Below, piece by piece: positions 42,849 through 51,639 of a stretch of DNA of 64,000 nt; position 1 is the stretch's first letter; each line of letters starts with the position of its first letter. The DNA comes from Amycolatopsis circi (lineage in GTDB: Bacteria; Actinomycetota; Actinomycetes; Mycobacteriales; Pseudonocardiaceae), in assembly GCF_003385235.1 (NCBI RefSeq), contig NZ_PQIA01000027.1:16624-80623 (forward strand), read 5' to 3'. A program made the position numbers and the translations under genes. The notes beneath the pieces are model-generated. The model was not told the origin of the DNA, did no database searches, and was given only the letters and a program-made list of their open reading frames with translations.

Positions 42849-43015
42849 CACGCCGCCCCGGTGGCCGCAGGAGTCACCCTGACGGGCGCTCCTGCGGCGG
42901 GTTCCCCTCGCCACTTGCCGCCAAGCTTCGGACACTTCCACACCGTCACGGCTCCCGCCAGGCCTTCGTCAGCTACAACTCGGACTCGCCACCCAGGGTG
43001 TTCGCCAGTCACCAT
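42848..43015 (-). CDS. 55-residue hypothetical protein between alcohol dehydrogenase and AlkB-like dioxygenase genes
   Basis: A small ORF starting with ATG three bases after the alcohol dehydrogenase stop and ending with TGA that overlaps the dioxygenase start by one base (TGATG). The product begins MVTGEHPGWRVRVVADEGLA and includes VTVWKCPKLGGKW. No family is recognised. Third-position GC is lower than in its neighbours, which weakens the case, but the tight packing on both sides suggests it is translated. Confidence 0.4.
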   Translation of the reverse strand: MVTGEHPGWRVRVVADEGLAGAVTVWKCPKLGGKWRGEPAAGAPVRVTPAATGAA

Positions 43016-43018
43016 TCG

Positions 43019-44074
43019 TCACCCGAACTCAACGACAGTCACCCCGGCCCGGGCAGGCACCGGGTCACTCATCGCAGCGAGCGCCGCCGGAACTCCATCC
43101 AGCCCGATCCGCGTGCCGATCAACCCGTCCAGATCGATCCCGGACCGCTCCACCACCCCGAGCAGCTCGGGATATTCGTACGCCTGCAGCCCGTGAATCC
43201 CGACGATCTCCAGCTCACCGCCGACCACCCGATGCATCGGAATCGGCGGCACTCCCTGACTCGGCGGCATCAACCCGGCCTGCACGTGCCGCCCGCGCTT
43301 GCGCAAGCTGCCCACCGAAGCCGCACAGGTGACCGGAGAGCCGAGACAGTCCAGCGACACGTGCGTACCGCCTTCCGTGCGCTCGCGGACGTACGCGGCC
43401 AACGCTTCTGGCCCGTCGAACGCACTGGCGTCGACGCTCAGCACGGCGCCAGAACGCTCCGCCAACGCGCGCGCCTGCGGCGAGACGTCAACCGCGACCA
43501 CCTTCGCGCCCGCAGCGGCCGCCAACAGGACCGCGGAGATGCCTACACCGCCACAGCCGTACACAGACACCCACTGCCCCGCGCGTACACCGCCCTGGCG
43601 CAACACTGCGCGGAAAGCCGTCCCGAAGCGGCAACCGAGCGCGGCAGCTTCCGCCGACGACATCGAATCCGGCAACGCGACCAGGTTCGTCTGGGCATGC
43701 TCGATCGCGACCAGTTCCGCGAACGAACCCCAGTGGGTCGCGCCGGGCTGGAACTCGTCGTCGCAGATCTGCTGGTCGCCCTTGGCGCATTGCGCGCAGA
43801 CGCCGCACGCGCACACGAACGGGACCGTCACCCGGTCGCCCTTCGCCCAGCCCTTGACGCCCTTTCCCACCTCAACGATCCGCCCGGCCAGTTCGTGCCC
43901 GGCCACGTGCGGCAACCGGACCGCGTCGTCGTGCCCCTGCCAGGTGTGCCAGTCGCTGCGGCACACCCCGGTCGCCTCGACGGCGATGACGACCCCGCCG
44001 TCCGGGGTCACCGAATCCGGTACTTCCCGCACTTCCGGAAGCACGCCGAACTCTTCGATCACGACCGCACGCAT
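43019..44074 (-). CDS. zinc-dependent alcohol dehydrogenase
   Basis: A 351-residue zinc alcohol dehydrogenase. The catalytic zinc site is GVCRSDWHTWQGHD and the GHELAGRIVEVG motif; the four structural-zinc cysteines occur in CACGVCAQCAKGDQQIC. The NAD fold has VYGCGGVGISAVLLAAAAGA. It should oxidise a primary or secondary alcohol. It is followed on the same strand by a 55-codon ORF and the AlkB-like dioxygenase gene. Confidence 0.93.
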   Translation of the reverse strand: MRAVVIEEFGVLPEVREVPDSVTPDGGVVIAVEATGVCRSDWHTWQGHDDAVRLPHVAGHELAGRIVEVGKGVKGWAKGDRVTVPFVCACGVCAQCAKGDQQICDDEFQPGATHWGSFAELVAIEHAQTNLVALPDSMSSAEAAALGCRFGTAFRAVLRQGGVRAGQWVSVYGCGGVGISAVLLAAAAGAKVVAVDVSPQARALAERSGAVLSVDASAFDGPEALAAYVRERTEGGTHVSLDCLGSPVTCAASVGSLRKRGRHVQAGLMPPSQGVPPIPMHRVVGGELEIVGIHGLQAYEYPELLGVVERSGIDLDGLIGTRIGLDGVPAALAAMSDPVPARAGVTVVEFG

Positions 44075-44154
44075 GAGTCCGATCGTAGAAGCCGCCTCGG
44101 CTTCAGCTCACCGGGCTTGCGTGCCCCCGGATGCGCGGCCCCGCCACCGTAGAG

Positions 44155-44209
44155 GTCCGTGAGGGGAACCCTGAGGGACTCTGATTCCCTCAGGGTTCCC
44201 CTCACGGAC
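44155..44209. repeat. family B palindromic repeat
   Basis: A 27-1-27 inverted repeat with one mismatch near the loop, starting GTCCGTGAGGGGAACCCTGA. It lies in the interval between the alcohol dehydrogenase gene and the small HTH gene. Confidence 0.88.
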
Positions 44210-44319
44210 AGCTGCGGGAGCGGGGGCGCGCAGGGCAGTCCGGGGCGAACGCGGCGGACGACGGCGCGTAGGCGTCGGGATACGCCGGCGCACTCGCCGT
44301 CCGCCGCGGCCGGGCGCAC

Positions 44320-44670
44320 TCAGGAGAGCTGCTGGCCCGGCTGATGGAACTGGCCGCGCGGACGCGGCGGGCCGAGCAGCCTGCGCAGCGACCCGTCCGG
44401 GACGCCGAGGATCTGCTCGAGATTTCGCAGTGCCCGCAACGATTCCGGGCGTTCCGGGCGGCAGCGTCCGGATTGCCAATGGCTCAAGGTCGCGAGGCTG
44501 ACCGTGGTTCCCCTTCCCCGCAGCCGATATCTGATGCGTTCGAGGCCGAGCCCGCGGGCCCGGATGGCCGCGCGCAGCGCTTCGGCGAACGGGCCGGTTT
44601 CGAGCAATTGCCCGAGATCCCGTCCTGTTGTACTCCCCCGGTCGATCGTCGGTGTTCGCTGACCGGTCAT
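44320..44670 (-). CDS. small helix-turn-helix (XRE-like) protein
   Basis: A 116-residue protein resembling the N-terminal DNA-binding part of an actinobacterial regulator group: FAEALRAAIRARGLGLERIRYRLRGRGTTVSLATLSHWQSGRCRPERPESLRALRNLEQILGVPDGSLRRLLGPPRPRG. Proteins of this kind are usually longer, with a second domain; here the chain ends soon after PPRPRG, so it may be truncated or a stand-alone domain. Start ATG at 44670. Target unknown. Confidence 0.7.
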   Translation of the reverse strand: MTGQRTPTIDRGSTTGRDLGQLLETGPFAEALRAAIRARGLGLERIRYRLRGRGTTVSLATLSHWQSGRCRPERPESLRALRNLEQILGVPDGSLRRLLGPPRPRGQFHQPGQQLS

Positions 44671-44742
44671 CGCACACGCTCCGAACCACGTCGCTGGGAA
44701 ACCTCGCAGCGTAGGCCGGATAACGCATGATCGGAAGGGCTG

Positions 44743-45561
44743 TCACCCTTGTGCGGAGAGTGCCTGGGCAATCGCGGCGAACGGTTCCGCATAGCCGGAA
44801 TTGACCGTGACACAGGAAATCCCCCACCGCTCTCGCCAGCGGAGAAGCATTTCCCCAGCGGCGTCGGGGTTTTCCGGCAGCACGGTGACAGCTTTCTCCG
44901 CGACCAGTTGCGGCACGTCGACACCGGTGTAGCGGGCGAGCTGCGGCGAAGGCTTGTCCCCGATCGCGGACAGGTTCACCGCCAATTCGACATCCCGGTC
45001 TCCCGCGAACGAGCGAAAAGTGTCCACAATGGAGTCAGCCTGCTCCTCGGTCGTGCGCGGCCCCCAGGAAAACGTCACGACGTCGGCAGTGCGCGCGGCG
45101 AGCGCGAGCATTTTGGGCCCGGAGCCCGCGAGCAATAGCCGAGGACGGTCGGGGCGCTGCGAAAGCACCTCGATGGTGTCCGCCAACCGGGCGACGCGTT
45201 CCCCCGGCGAAACGAACTCGCGCCCCAGCGTCGCGGCGTGCTTCCCGGCTCCGGGATGGCCGACGCCGAGCCCCAGCAGGAAGCGGCCGCCCGTCGCCTG
45301 ATGCAGTGAATCGGCCTGCCACGCGAGGTTCCGCGCGGCACGGAACGGATCGGCGAGCACGAAGGTGCCGAGGGTGAGCTTGCTGGTGACCGCGGCGGCG
45401 GCCGGAACGAGCGTCAACGGATCGAGCCCGCCGACCGGGTCGGTCGCGAACATCGTGTCGAATCCGAGGTCTTCGATTCGCCGAGCCTGCGCGGTCCAGC
45501 CCGCCAGATCCGGCGCGTACCCGACGACGATCCCGAAGCGGAACGGCTTGGTAGTGGTCAT
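44743..45561 (-). CDS. LLM-class flavin/F420-dependent oxidoreductase
   Basis: A 272-residue luciferase-like monooxygenase-fold protein: FRFGIVVGYAPDLAGWTAQARRIEDLGFDTMFATD at the start, LTLGTFVLADPFRAARNLAWQADSLHQATGGRFLLGLGVG, and LLLAGSGPKMLALAARTADVV. This set is typical of actinobacterial TIGR03621-like F420-dependent enzymes, though F420 versus FMN cannot be told from sequence. The ATG at 45561 gives MTTTKPFRFG. It stands alone. Confidence 0.87.
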   Translation of the reverse strand: MTTTKPFRFGIVVGYAPDLAGWTAQARRIEDLGFDTMFATDPVGGLDPLTLVPAAAAVTSKLTLGTFVLADPFRAARNLAWQADSLHQATGGRFLLGLGVGHPGAGKHAATLGREFVSPGERVARLADTIEVLSQRPDRPRLLLAGSGPKMLALAARTADVVTFSWGPRTTEEQADSIVDTFRSFAGDRDVELAVNLSAIGDKPSPQLARYTGVDVPQLVAEKAVTVLPENPDAAGEMLLRWRERWGISCVTVNSGYAEPFAAIAQALSAQG

Positions 45562-45641
45562 GCCGCTTATCGTCGGCTTGGGGTCTTCGCGGCACATCCG
45601 TCCGGCGGCGACATTCGCGCGTACGCCCCGGAGCGCATCCC

Positions 45642-45685
45642 TCGTGCGTGGCTACGCCGGTTCTAACCGGCATCAGCACTCACGA
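45642..45685. repeat. family A palindromic repeat, diverged copy
   Basis: TCGTGCGTGGCTACGCCGGT ... ACCGGCATCAGCACTCACGA; only the CCGGTT/AACCGG core and the TCGTG/CACGA ends pair well. It ends 4 bp before the stop codon of the DtxR-type gene. Confidence 0.75.
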
Positions 45686-45689
45686 GCGG

Positions 45690-46373
45690 TCAGCGCAAGG
45701 TCACCGACAACGCCTGCGCGATCTCCTTGCCGATGGCGTGCGTGGCGGCGTCCGGCGGCTGCCCGACCTTCACCACCATCGGCCCGCCGAACGGCTGCCG
45801 CTCGACCACCTCGATGCGCTCGCCGAGGCCGATCGCGTGCTCGGTGAGGTAGCGCAGCAGGTCCGGATCGGTGTCCCACACGCGCACGATCTCGCCGACC
45901 GCGCCGGGAGGCAGGTCGTCGAGGATGCGCATCGGAAGCTCCTCGACGCTGCCGTCCGGAGCCGGGATCGGATCGCCGTGCGGATCGCGAACGGGGTTGC
46001 CGAGCTTGGCCGCGATGCGCTCGACAAGCCGATCGGAGACGGCGTGTTCGAGGGCGTCGGCCTCGGCGTGGACTTCGTCCCAGGTGTAGCCGAGTTCGGA
46101 GACGAGGTATGTCTCGATCAGCCGGTGCCTGCGCAGCACCGACCGGGCGAGCTGACGCCCCTCGGTGGTCAGCTCGATGCCGCGGTAGGGCACGTGCGCG
46201 ACCAGGCCGAGCTGCGAAAGCTTCGTGACCATGCCCGACGCCGACGACGGGCTCACCTCAAGCCGCCCGGCCAGCGACGCGTTGGTGACCGCCTCGCCCC
46301 GTTCGACCAGCCCGTAGATCACCCGCACGTAGTCCTCGACCGACGACGACCTCCGGACGGAACCATCTCCCAT
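45690..46373 (-). CDS. DtxR/MntR-family metal-dependent repressor
   Basis: A 227-residue metal-sensing repressor. The winged helix is SSSVEDYVRVIYGLVERGEAVTNASLAGRLEVSPSSASGMVTKLSQLGLVAHVPYRGIELT, followed by the dimerisation/metal domain with RRHRLIETYLVSELGYTWDEVHAEADALEHAVSD and a C-terminal SH3-like FeoA domain. The metal ligands H..E..E..H lie in RHRLIE and EVHAEADALEHAVS. It resembles the manganese-type (MntR/SirR) branch. Its target may be a metal transporter elsewhere. Confidence 0.9.
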   Translation of the reverse strand: MGDGSVRRSSSVEDYVRVIYGLVERGEAVTNASLAGRLEVSPSSASGMVTKLSQLGLVAHVPYRGIELTTEGRQLARSVLRRHRLIETYLVSELGYTWDEVHAEADALEHAVSDRLVERIAAKLGNPVRDPHGDPIPAPDGSVEELPMRILDDLPPGAVGEIVRVWDTDPDLLRYLTEHAIGLGERIEVVERQPFGGPMVVKVGQPPDAATHAIGKEIAQALSVTLR

Positions 46374-46485
46374 GCCGCATACGATACGGGGCCCGGCCTG
46401 CCGCGGTCGGCCGGTCAGGGCCGTCCACGGGTGTCCGGCACGGTCGCCCGGCCGGAAGCGCCGGGCTGGCCCCGCCGTTGCGGAG

Positions 46486-46926
46486 TCACGGCCGCCAGCG
46501 GTAACGGACCCAGCCCGGCACCGGCTCCGCGCCGAGCTGCGCGTAGAACGACTCCGCCTTGGCGTTGCCCGCCTGCATGTCCCACTCGACGCGCCCCGTC
46601 GTCCGGGCGCGCAGTGCGTCGAGCAGCTCTCCGCCGAGCCCGTGCCTGCGGTGCTCCGGGCGGATGAACAGGTCGTCGAGCCAGATCCCGGGGCGGCCCT
46701 CCCAGGTGGAGAAATTCCAGCTGCAGAACGCGAACCCGGCGACGACGTCCGGCCGTCCCGGCGGCGTGCAGATCAGCACCCACGCCTTCGGTTCCGGACC
46801 GAACAGGTGGCCGCTCATCTCGGCGCGGTCGAGTTTGAGGTCGTGCTTGTCCTCGTAGACCGCGTGTTCCTCGATGAGGCTGCAGATCTCCTCGACGTCC
46901 TCGAAGACGGCGTCGCGAACGGGCAT
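46486..46926 (-). CDS. GNAT-family N-acetyltransferase
   Basis: A 146-residue acetyltransferase with IWLDDLFIRPEHRRHGLGGELLDALRARTTGRVEWDMQAGNAKAESFYAQLGAEPVPGW, the motif A (RRHGLG) and C-terminal pattern of diamine acetyltransferase-like GNATs. It starts at ATG 46926. Substrate unknown. No partner gene is evident. Confidence 0.88.
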   Translation of the reverse strand: MPVRDAVFEDVEEICSLIEEHAVYEDKHDLKLDRAEMSGHLFGPEPKAWVLICTPPGRPDVVAGFAFCSWNFSTWEGRPGIWLDDLFIRPEHRRHGLGGELLDALRARTTGRVEWDMQAGNAKAESFYAQLGAEPVPGWVRYRWRP

Positions 46927-47094
46927 CGGGCACCCCTTTTTTGTCGGTGGTGGCGGTTACGGTGCGGGTATCAGAGCAGGGCAGGGGAAGTCCGGCGCGG
47001 CGGAGCCGGTGTGGAGCTGCGTTAAGCGGAAGGAGTTGGTGACGGTCGGTCGGTGAATCGACAACTGAATAAGCGGACGAGTCGGCAAGCGGGC

Positions 47095-47720
47095 CGACCG
47101 GCGCGGCTGGTGAGCCTTCGGGAGGCGCGGCGCGTGCAAGCACGTCGGTGCGCCATGGCGAGCGTGCAGGCCAATCGGCGAACGGCGAGGAGCGCGGAAG
47201 CCACCCGCCGCACGATGGCGAGGGTGCAAGCCGACCGCCGGACAGCTAGGAGCACCCGTTCCAATCAGCGAGCGGTCGCGAGCGTGCAAGCAAGCCGCTG
47301 AGCGGTGGAGAGCGCGCAAGGCAACTGCCGGGCGGGTGGGAGCAACCCAGCGAATCCTCGAGCAGCGAGCCACACTCGAGCGAATCCTCGAGCAGCGAGC
47401 CACACTCGAGCGAATCGGCGAGCAGCGAGCGATACTCGAGCGAATCGGCGAACGGCGGAGAGCGGGCAAGCCCCTCGCCAAGCGCGCGGGAGCGTCGAAG
47501 CGAACCGCCGAACGGATGCGAGCGGGCAAGCCCGCAGACGAGCAGCGAGTGGCGCTCAAGCCAACCGGCGAGCGACGGCAAGCGCTCAAGCCAACCGGAG
47601 CACGGTCGCGAGCACGCGAGCCAGCCGGAGCGCGCAAGCCAACCGGACCACGGTCGCGAGCACGCGAGCCAGCCGGAGCGCGCAAGCCACCCGGCGAGCA
47701 ACCCACCCAGCGAGCCAAGC
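47095..47720. repeat. degenerate GC-rich tandem-repeat array
   Basis: Three tandem structures follow one another: a period of 60 bp (units beginning near 47155, 47215 and 47275), a 30-bp unit starting GCGAATCCTCGAGCAGCGAG repeated exactly at 47350 and 47380 and degenerate at 47410 and 47440, and a 48-bp unit starting GGTCGCGAGCACGCGAGCCA at 47604 and 47652. All share words such as GCGAGC, CAAGCC and AACCGG. Several frames are open on both strands because the words lack stop codons, giving low-complexity SAQANR-like products, but codon use and starts do not support a gene. Confidence 0.8.
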
Positions 47721-47738
47721 GGAACGACGGCATCCCCA

Positions 47739-49316
47739 TCACGAGGCCTCGTAAAGCAACTCGCCGCCCACCGCCGTGCCGAGCACCCGGGCGTTCTCCA
47801 CAGTGGACAGTGGGTCCGCGGACAGCACCACAAAATCCGCGAGCTTCCCGGGCTCCAGTGTGCCGAGGTAGCTCTCGGCGAAGGTGGCGTAGGCCGAACC
47901 GTAGGTGTAGGCGCGCAGGGCCTCCGCCGGGGTCAGCGCCTCCTCGACCGAGAACGGTTCGCCGGTGGACGTCCGGCGGTGGACCATGTCGGCGAGGCCC
48001 AGCAGCGGGGCGCCATCGACGACGGGACGGTCCGAGCTGGCGGGCAGCACGCATCCGGCGTCCAGGACGCTGCGCAGCCGATAGCACCACGGCACCCGCG
48101 ATTCGCCGAGGGCTGCGCGCATGCCGTCGCCCAGTTCGTTCACGAACCGGCCCTGCGGGGAGGCGATCAGGCCCAGCGAGGCCAGGCGGGTCAGCTCCGC
48201 GGGCGGGAGTACGGCGCAGTGCTCGATGCGGTGCCGGTGGTCGGCGCGCGGGGTGGCGGCGAGGGCGGCTTCGTAGGCGTCGAGGACCACCGTGACGGCT
48301 CGGTCGCCGATGGCGTGGGTCGCGATTTGCCAGCCGGCGTCGTGGGCCTGGCGGATGGTGCGCGTCAGCTCGTCCTCGGGCACCTGGAAGTAGCCGCGGT
48401 TGTCCGGTTCGCCGTCGAACGGTTCGTGCATCGCGCAGGTGCGGCCGATCAGCGAGCCGTCGGCGAAGAGTTTCATCGGGCCGACCCGCAGCCACTCGTC
48501 GCCGAGGCCGGTGCGCAGGCCCAGGTCCAGGCCGAAGCCGGCACCGTCGGGCAGGTCGTGCAGGACGCTCGCGGCGACCATCACCGTGCTCCGCACTCGC
48601 AGGACGCCGCGTTCGCGCGCGAGCTGGTACGCGGCCAGCTCGGCCGGTGTCTCGCCGACCAGGCCGCCGCCGATTCCGGCTTCCTGGACGCTCGTGATGC
48701 CCTCGGACAGGTACTGCTGGCTCGCCCGGTCGAGCCCGCGGACCACCGATTCGAGCGGCGTCGGGTACGTCAGCGGACGCAGCAGCAACTGCGCCTGCTC
48801 GCGCAGCAGACCAGTCGGCAAGCCGTCGGCCGAGCGGACCACGTCGCCGCCGACGGGGACGTTCGCGAGGTCCAGCAGGTCCAGTACCACGGAGTTCACC
48901 AGCGTCATGTGGCCGGACGTGTGCTTGAGCCGCACCAGCTTGCCGGGTGCGGCGCGGTCGAGGCCGTGCCGGTCGGGGTGTTGGCCGCCGGCGAGTTTGT
49001 TCTGGTCGTAGCCGCTGCCGACGACCCAGCTCCCGGCGGGCAGTTCGGCCGCGCGCCGGGCCACCGCGGCGTACACCTCGTCGACGCTGCGGCAGTCGCT
49101 GAGCGGCACGTCGTCCAGACCCATGCCGAACCAGGCCATGTGGTTGTGCGCGTCGTGGAACCCGGGCGCGACGAAGCCTCCGCCGAGATCCACCCGCCGA
49201 CGGGCGGACAGTTCGCGCGCGTCGTCGCCCAGCGCCACGATCCGGCCGTGCAGCACCGCCAGCGCGGTGTCGCCGGTGACCAGCCTGGCGTTCTCGTACA
49301 CCGCGTCAACCTGCAT
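47739..49316 (-). CDS. YtcJ-like amidohydrolase
   Basis: A 525-residue metal-dependent hydrolase of the amidohydrolase superfamily. It has FVAPGFHDAHNHM near residue 50 (the first metal histidines), LFADGSLIGRTCAMHEPF, WQIATHAIGDRAV, HRIEHCAVL and the late SSDRPVV aspartate, as in the YtcJ/NfdA group that hydrolyses N-substituted formamides or similar. The C-terminal GTLEPGKLADFVVLSADPL completes the fold. It starts at ATG 49316 and is divergent from the enoyl-CoA hydratase operon across a 16-bp palindrome. Confidence 0.9.
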   Translation of the reverse strand: MQVDAVYENARLVTGDTALAVLHGRIVALGDDARELSARRRVDLGGGFVAPGFHDAHNHMAWFGMGLDDVPLSDCRSVDEVYAAVARRAAELPAGSWVVGSGYDQNKLAGGQHPDRHGLDRAAPGKLVRLKHTSGHMTLVNSVVLDLLDLANVPVGGDVVRSADGLPTGLLREQAQLLLRPLTYPTPLESVVRGLDRASQQYLSEGITSVQEAGIGGGLVGETPAELAAYQLARERGVLRVRSTVMVAASVLHDLPDGAGFGLDLGLRTGLGDEWLRVGPMKLFADGSLIGRTCAMHEPFDGEPDNRGYFQVPEDELTRTIRQAHDAGWQIATHAIGDRAVTVVLDAYEAALAATPRADHRHRIEHCAVLPPAELTRLASLGLIASPQGRFVNELGDGMRAALGESRVPWCYRLRSVLDAGCVLPASSDRPVVDGAPLLGLADMVHRRTSTGEPFSVEEALTPAEALRAYTYGSAYATFAESYLGTLEPGKLADFVVLSADPLSTVENARVLGTAVGGELLYEAS

Positions 49317-49329
49317 GCCTTCGACACTA

Positions 49330-49345
49330 TCGATCGATCGATCGA
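49330..49345. promoter_or_regulatory. palindrome TCGATCGATCGATCGA, candidate TetR operator
   Basis: A perfect 16-bp palindrome in the 47-bp space between the amidohydrolase and enoyl-CoA hydratase start codons, just ahead of a TAnnnT hexamer TAGGCT (49351-49356). It probably controls both directions through the TetR protein encoded at the end of the plus-strand operon. Confidence 0.6.
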
Positions 49346-49363
49346 ACGTCTAGGCTCCCCTCC

Positions 49364-50107
49364 ATGAGCACCGTTGACCTGGCCGTCGAGGGCGGCATCG
49401 CGCAGATCCGGCTGAACCGGCCCGAGCGGCTCAACGCCGTCGCACCCGTGCTGGTGGACGACTTCCTGACCGCGCTGGAGGAAGTCGCGCACAGTGATGC
49501 CCGCGTCGTGCTGCTGTCGGGCAACGGCCGCGCCTTCTGCGCCGGGCACGACCTGAAGGAACCCACCCCCGAGGGTGATTCCCGGGCGAGGCTGGAGCGG
49601 CTCCAGGACGTCACGCGCCGGCTGCGTGCGCTGCGTCAGCCGGTGATCGCCGCCGTGCACGGGTACGCGATCGGCGCGGGCGCGGAGTTCGCGCTGGGCT
49701 GCGACCTGATCCTGGCCGCCGAGGACGCGGTGTTCGCGTTCCCCGAGGTCTCGCTGGGACTGAGCGTCACCGGTGCCGCGTCGAGGCTGCTCCCGCTGCT
49801 GGTCGGGCCGGTCAAGGCGAAGGAACTCCTGCTGCTCGGCGACCGGTTCGACGGCCGTCGCGCGCACGACATCGGCCTCGTCAACGCCGCCGTACCGGCC
49901 GACGAGCTGATGCCCCTCGCGCTCGGCTGGGCGGAGAAGATCGCGCATCACCCGCCGGAGGCCGCCGCGATGGCGAAGCGGGCGCTGGACGCCGGGATCG
50001 ACCATGCCTTCGATTCGGCGCTGGAACTCGAGGTCACCCATGCCTTGATCACCGAGCACTCGGCCGCCGTCCGCGAGTCGACCGAAGCGTTCCGGAGCCG
50101 GGCGTGA
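49364..50107 (+). CDS. enoyl-CoA hydratase/isomerase family protein
   Basis: A 247-residue crotonase-fold enzyme. The oxyanion-hole segments are GRAFCAGHDLKE and AVHGYAIGAGAEFALGCDLILAAEDAVFAFPEVSLGLSVTGAAS. The glutamate usually supplying catalysis in the first site is replaced in part (AGAEFALG keeps one Glu). It overlaps the acyl-CoA ligase gene by GTGA. It should hydrate or otherwise act on an unsaturated CoA ester made by the neighbouring ligase. Confidence 0.9.
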   Translation: MSTVDLAVEGGIAQIRLNRPERLNAVAPVLVDDFLTALEEVAHSDARVVLLSGNGRAFCAGHDLKEPTPEGDSRARLERLQDVTRRLRALRQPVIAAVHGYAIGAGAEFALGCDLILAAEDAVFAFPEVSLGLSVTGAASRLLPLLVGPVKAKELLLLGDRFDGRRAHDIGLVNAAVPADELMPLALGWAEKIAHHPPEAAAMAKRALDAGIDHAFDSALELEVTHALITEHSAAVRESTEAFRSRA

Positions 50108-51639
50108 CGCCGTTGCAGAACGTCGACACCCTGGTCGCGCTGGTCACGCGCGCCGCGCAGCTCTGGCCCGAGCGCACCGCGTGGATCTTCGACAGCACCG
50201 GCACCCGGTTCACCTTCGCCGAGGTCGACGACCGCAGCGGACGCCTGGCTAAAGCACTCCAAGACCAAGGCGTCCAGGCGGGCGATCGCGTCGCCGTGAT
50301 GCTCCGCAATGAGCCGGAATTCCCGCTCATGTGGCTCGCACTCGCCAAACTCGGCGCAGTTCTGGTCCCGGTGAACATCAACTACCGCGAATTCGACGGC
50401 GCGCACGTCCTGCGCCACTCCGGCGCGCGACTCGCGCTAGCCGCTGAAGAGTTCGTGGAACTGCTGGAGAAAATCGCCCCGGAAACGGCCGTGGAACGCG
50501 TCCTCACTCCGGATGCGCTGCAGTCGGAAACGCGCTGCGAACCGGAATCGGTCGTGGCCGAACAGCCGGTGAACATCCAGTACACGTCCGGCACCACCGG
50601 CGCGCCGAAGGGCTGTGTGCTGCCGCACCGGTACTGGACCACGCTCGCAATCGGCCTCGCCACCGGCTTCCCGGCCGTCGGCGAAGACGACGTTCTGCTT
50701 ACCGCACAGCCATTCCACTACATTGATCCACAGTGGAACGTCGCGCTCGCGCTGGCCGCCGGAGCGACGCTCGTCGTGCTGGACCGCTTCCACCCCTCCA
50801 CGTTCTGGGAGAAGGTCCGCGAACACGAGGTCACCTGGTTCTACTGCCTCGGCCTGATGCCGACGCTGCTGCTGCGCCAGCCGCCGCACCCGGACGACCG
50901 GAACCACCGCGTCCGCGCGATCAGCGCGTCGGCGATCCCGCCGGACCTGCACGCGCAGCTGGAGCAGCGCTGGGGTGTGCCGTGGTACGAGGCGTTCGGG
51001 ATGACCGAGACCGGCGGCGACATCCGGGTCTCCGAGGCTGATCACGACGCCGCGGTGGGCACCGGCTGCATCGGGCGGCCGACCCGCGACCGCGAGGTGA
51101 TGATCGCCGATGAGAACGGGAAACCGTTGCCACGCGGGGAAACCGGCGAGCTGCTGATCCGCGGCATCGGGCTGATGCACGGCTACCACGAGGATCCCGA
51201 AGCGACCGCGCGCGCCTTCGCGGGCGGCTGGTTCCACACCGGCGACCTGGCGCGGATGGACGCCGAGGGCCGCGTCTACTACCTCGGCCGCACCAAGGAC
51301 ATGATCCGCCGCAGCGGCGAGAACATCTCCGCCGACGAGGTCGAGCGCGCGCTGCTGCAACATCCGAAGGTGCAGCTCGCGGCCGTGCTCGCGGTGCCGG
51401 ACGAGCTGCGCGGCGAGGAAGTGAAGGCGTACGTCGTGTGCGGTGAGAACCGGCCGGCACCTGAGGAGCTGGCCGAGTTCTGCGCGCAACAGCTGGCGTA
51501 CTTCAAGGTGCCGAGGTTCTGGACGTTCGCGGACGACCTGCCGCGCACGCCGTCGGAACGCGTCGCGAAGGGCGAGCTGCGCAAGGCCGCCGACCTCCGC
51601 GCCGGCTCCTGGGACCGCAGCACCGGGGAGTGGCAGTGA
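50104..51639 (+). CDS. AMP-forming acyl-CoA ligase (CaiC-like)
   Basis: A 511-residue ANL-superfamily ligase. The P-loop-like motif is YTSGTTGAPKGCVLPHRY, A5 is YEAFGMTETGG, A7 is GGWFHTGDLARMDAEGRVYYLGRTKDMIRRSGENIS and the catalytic lysine lies in PRTPSERVAKGELR. It resembles crotonobetaine/carnitine-CoA ligase-like enzymes. It activates a carboxylic acid to the CoA thioester for the co-encoded hydratase. GTG start overlapping the hydratase stop. Confidence 0.92.
   Translation: MTPLQNVDTLVALVTRAAQLWPERTAWIFDSTGTRFTFAEVDDRSGRLAKALQDQGVQAGDRVAVMLRNEPEFPLMWLALAKLGAVLVPVNINYREFDGAHVLRHSGARLALAAEEFVELLEKIAPETAVERVLTPDALQSETRCEPESVVAEQPVNIQYTSGTTGAPKGCVLPHRYWTTLAIGLATGFPAVGEDDVLLTAQPFHYIDPQWNVALALAAGATLVVLDRFHPSTFWEKVREHEVTWFYCLGLMPTLLLRQPPHPDDRNHRVRAISASAIPPDLHAQLEQRWGVPWYEAFGMTETGGDIRVSEADHDAAVGTGCIGRPTRDREVMIADENGKPLPRGETGELLIRGIGLMHGYHEDPEATARAFAGGWFHTGDLARMDAEGRVYYLGRTKDMIRRSGENISADEVERALLQHPKVQLAAVLAVPDELRGEEVKAYVVCGENRPAPEELAEFCAQQLAYFKVPRFWTFADDLPRTPSERVAKGELRKAADLRAGSWDRSTGEWQ

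Noticed and set aside
42864..42898. Hairpin GCCGCAGGAG/CTCCTGCGGC as a terminator of the alcohol dehydrogenase gene
   Set aside because: It lies inside the 55-codon ORF just upstream of the dioxygenase start, where termination would cut the operon; evidence is too weak to list it as a terminator.
47350..47469. Possible CRISPR array at the 30-bp repeat
   Set aside because: Copies are directly adjacent with no spacers and there are no cas genes nearby.
47305..47754. 150-codon frame through the tandem-repeat array, and open frames on the other strand
   Set aside because: The repeat words simply lack stop codons; low-complexity products, no credible start, and the array is open in several frames at once.
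46957..48495. 512-codon minus-strand frame across the amidohydrolase and repeat array
   Set aside because: It overlaps the genuine amidohydrolase gene in another frame and has an Arg/Pro-rich shadow composition.
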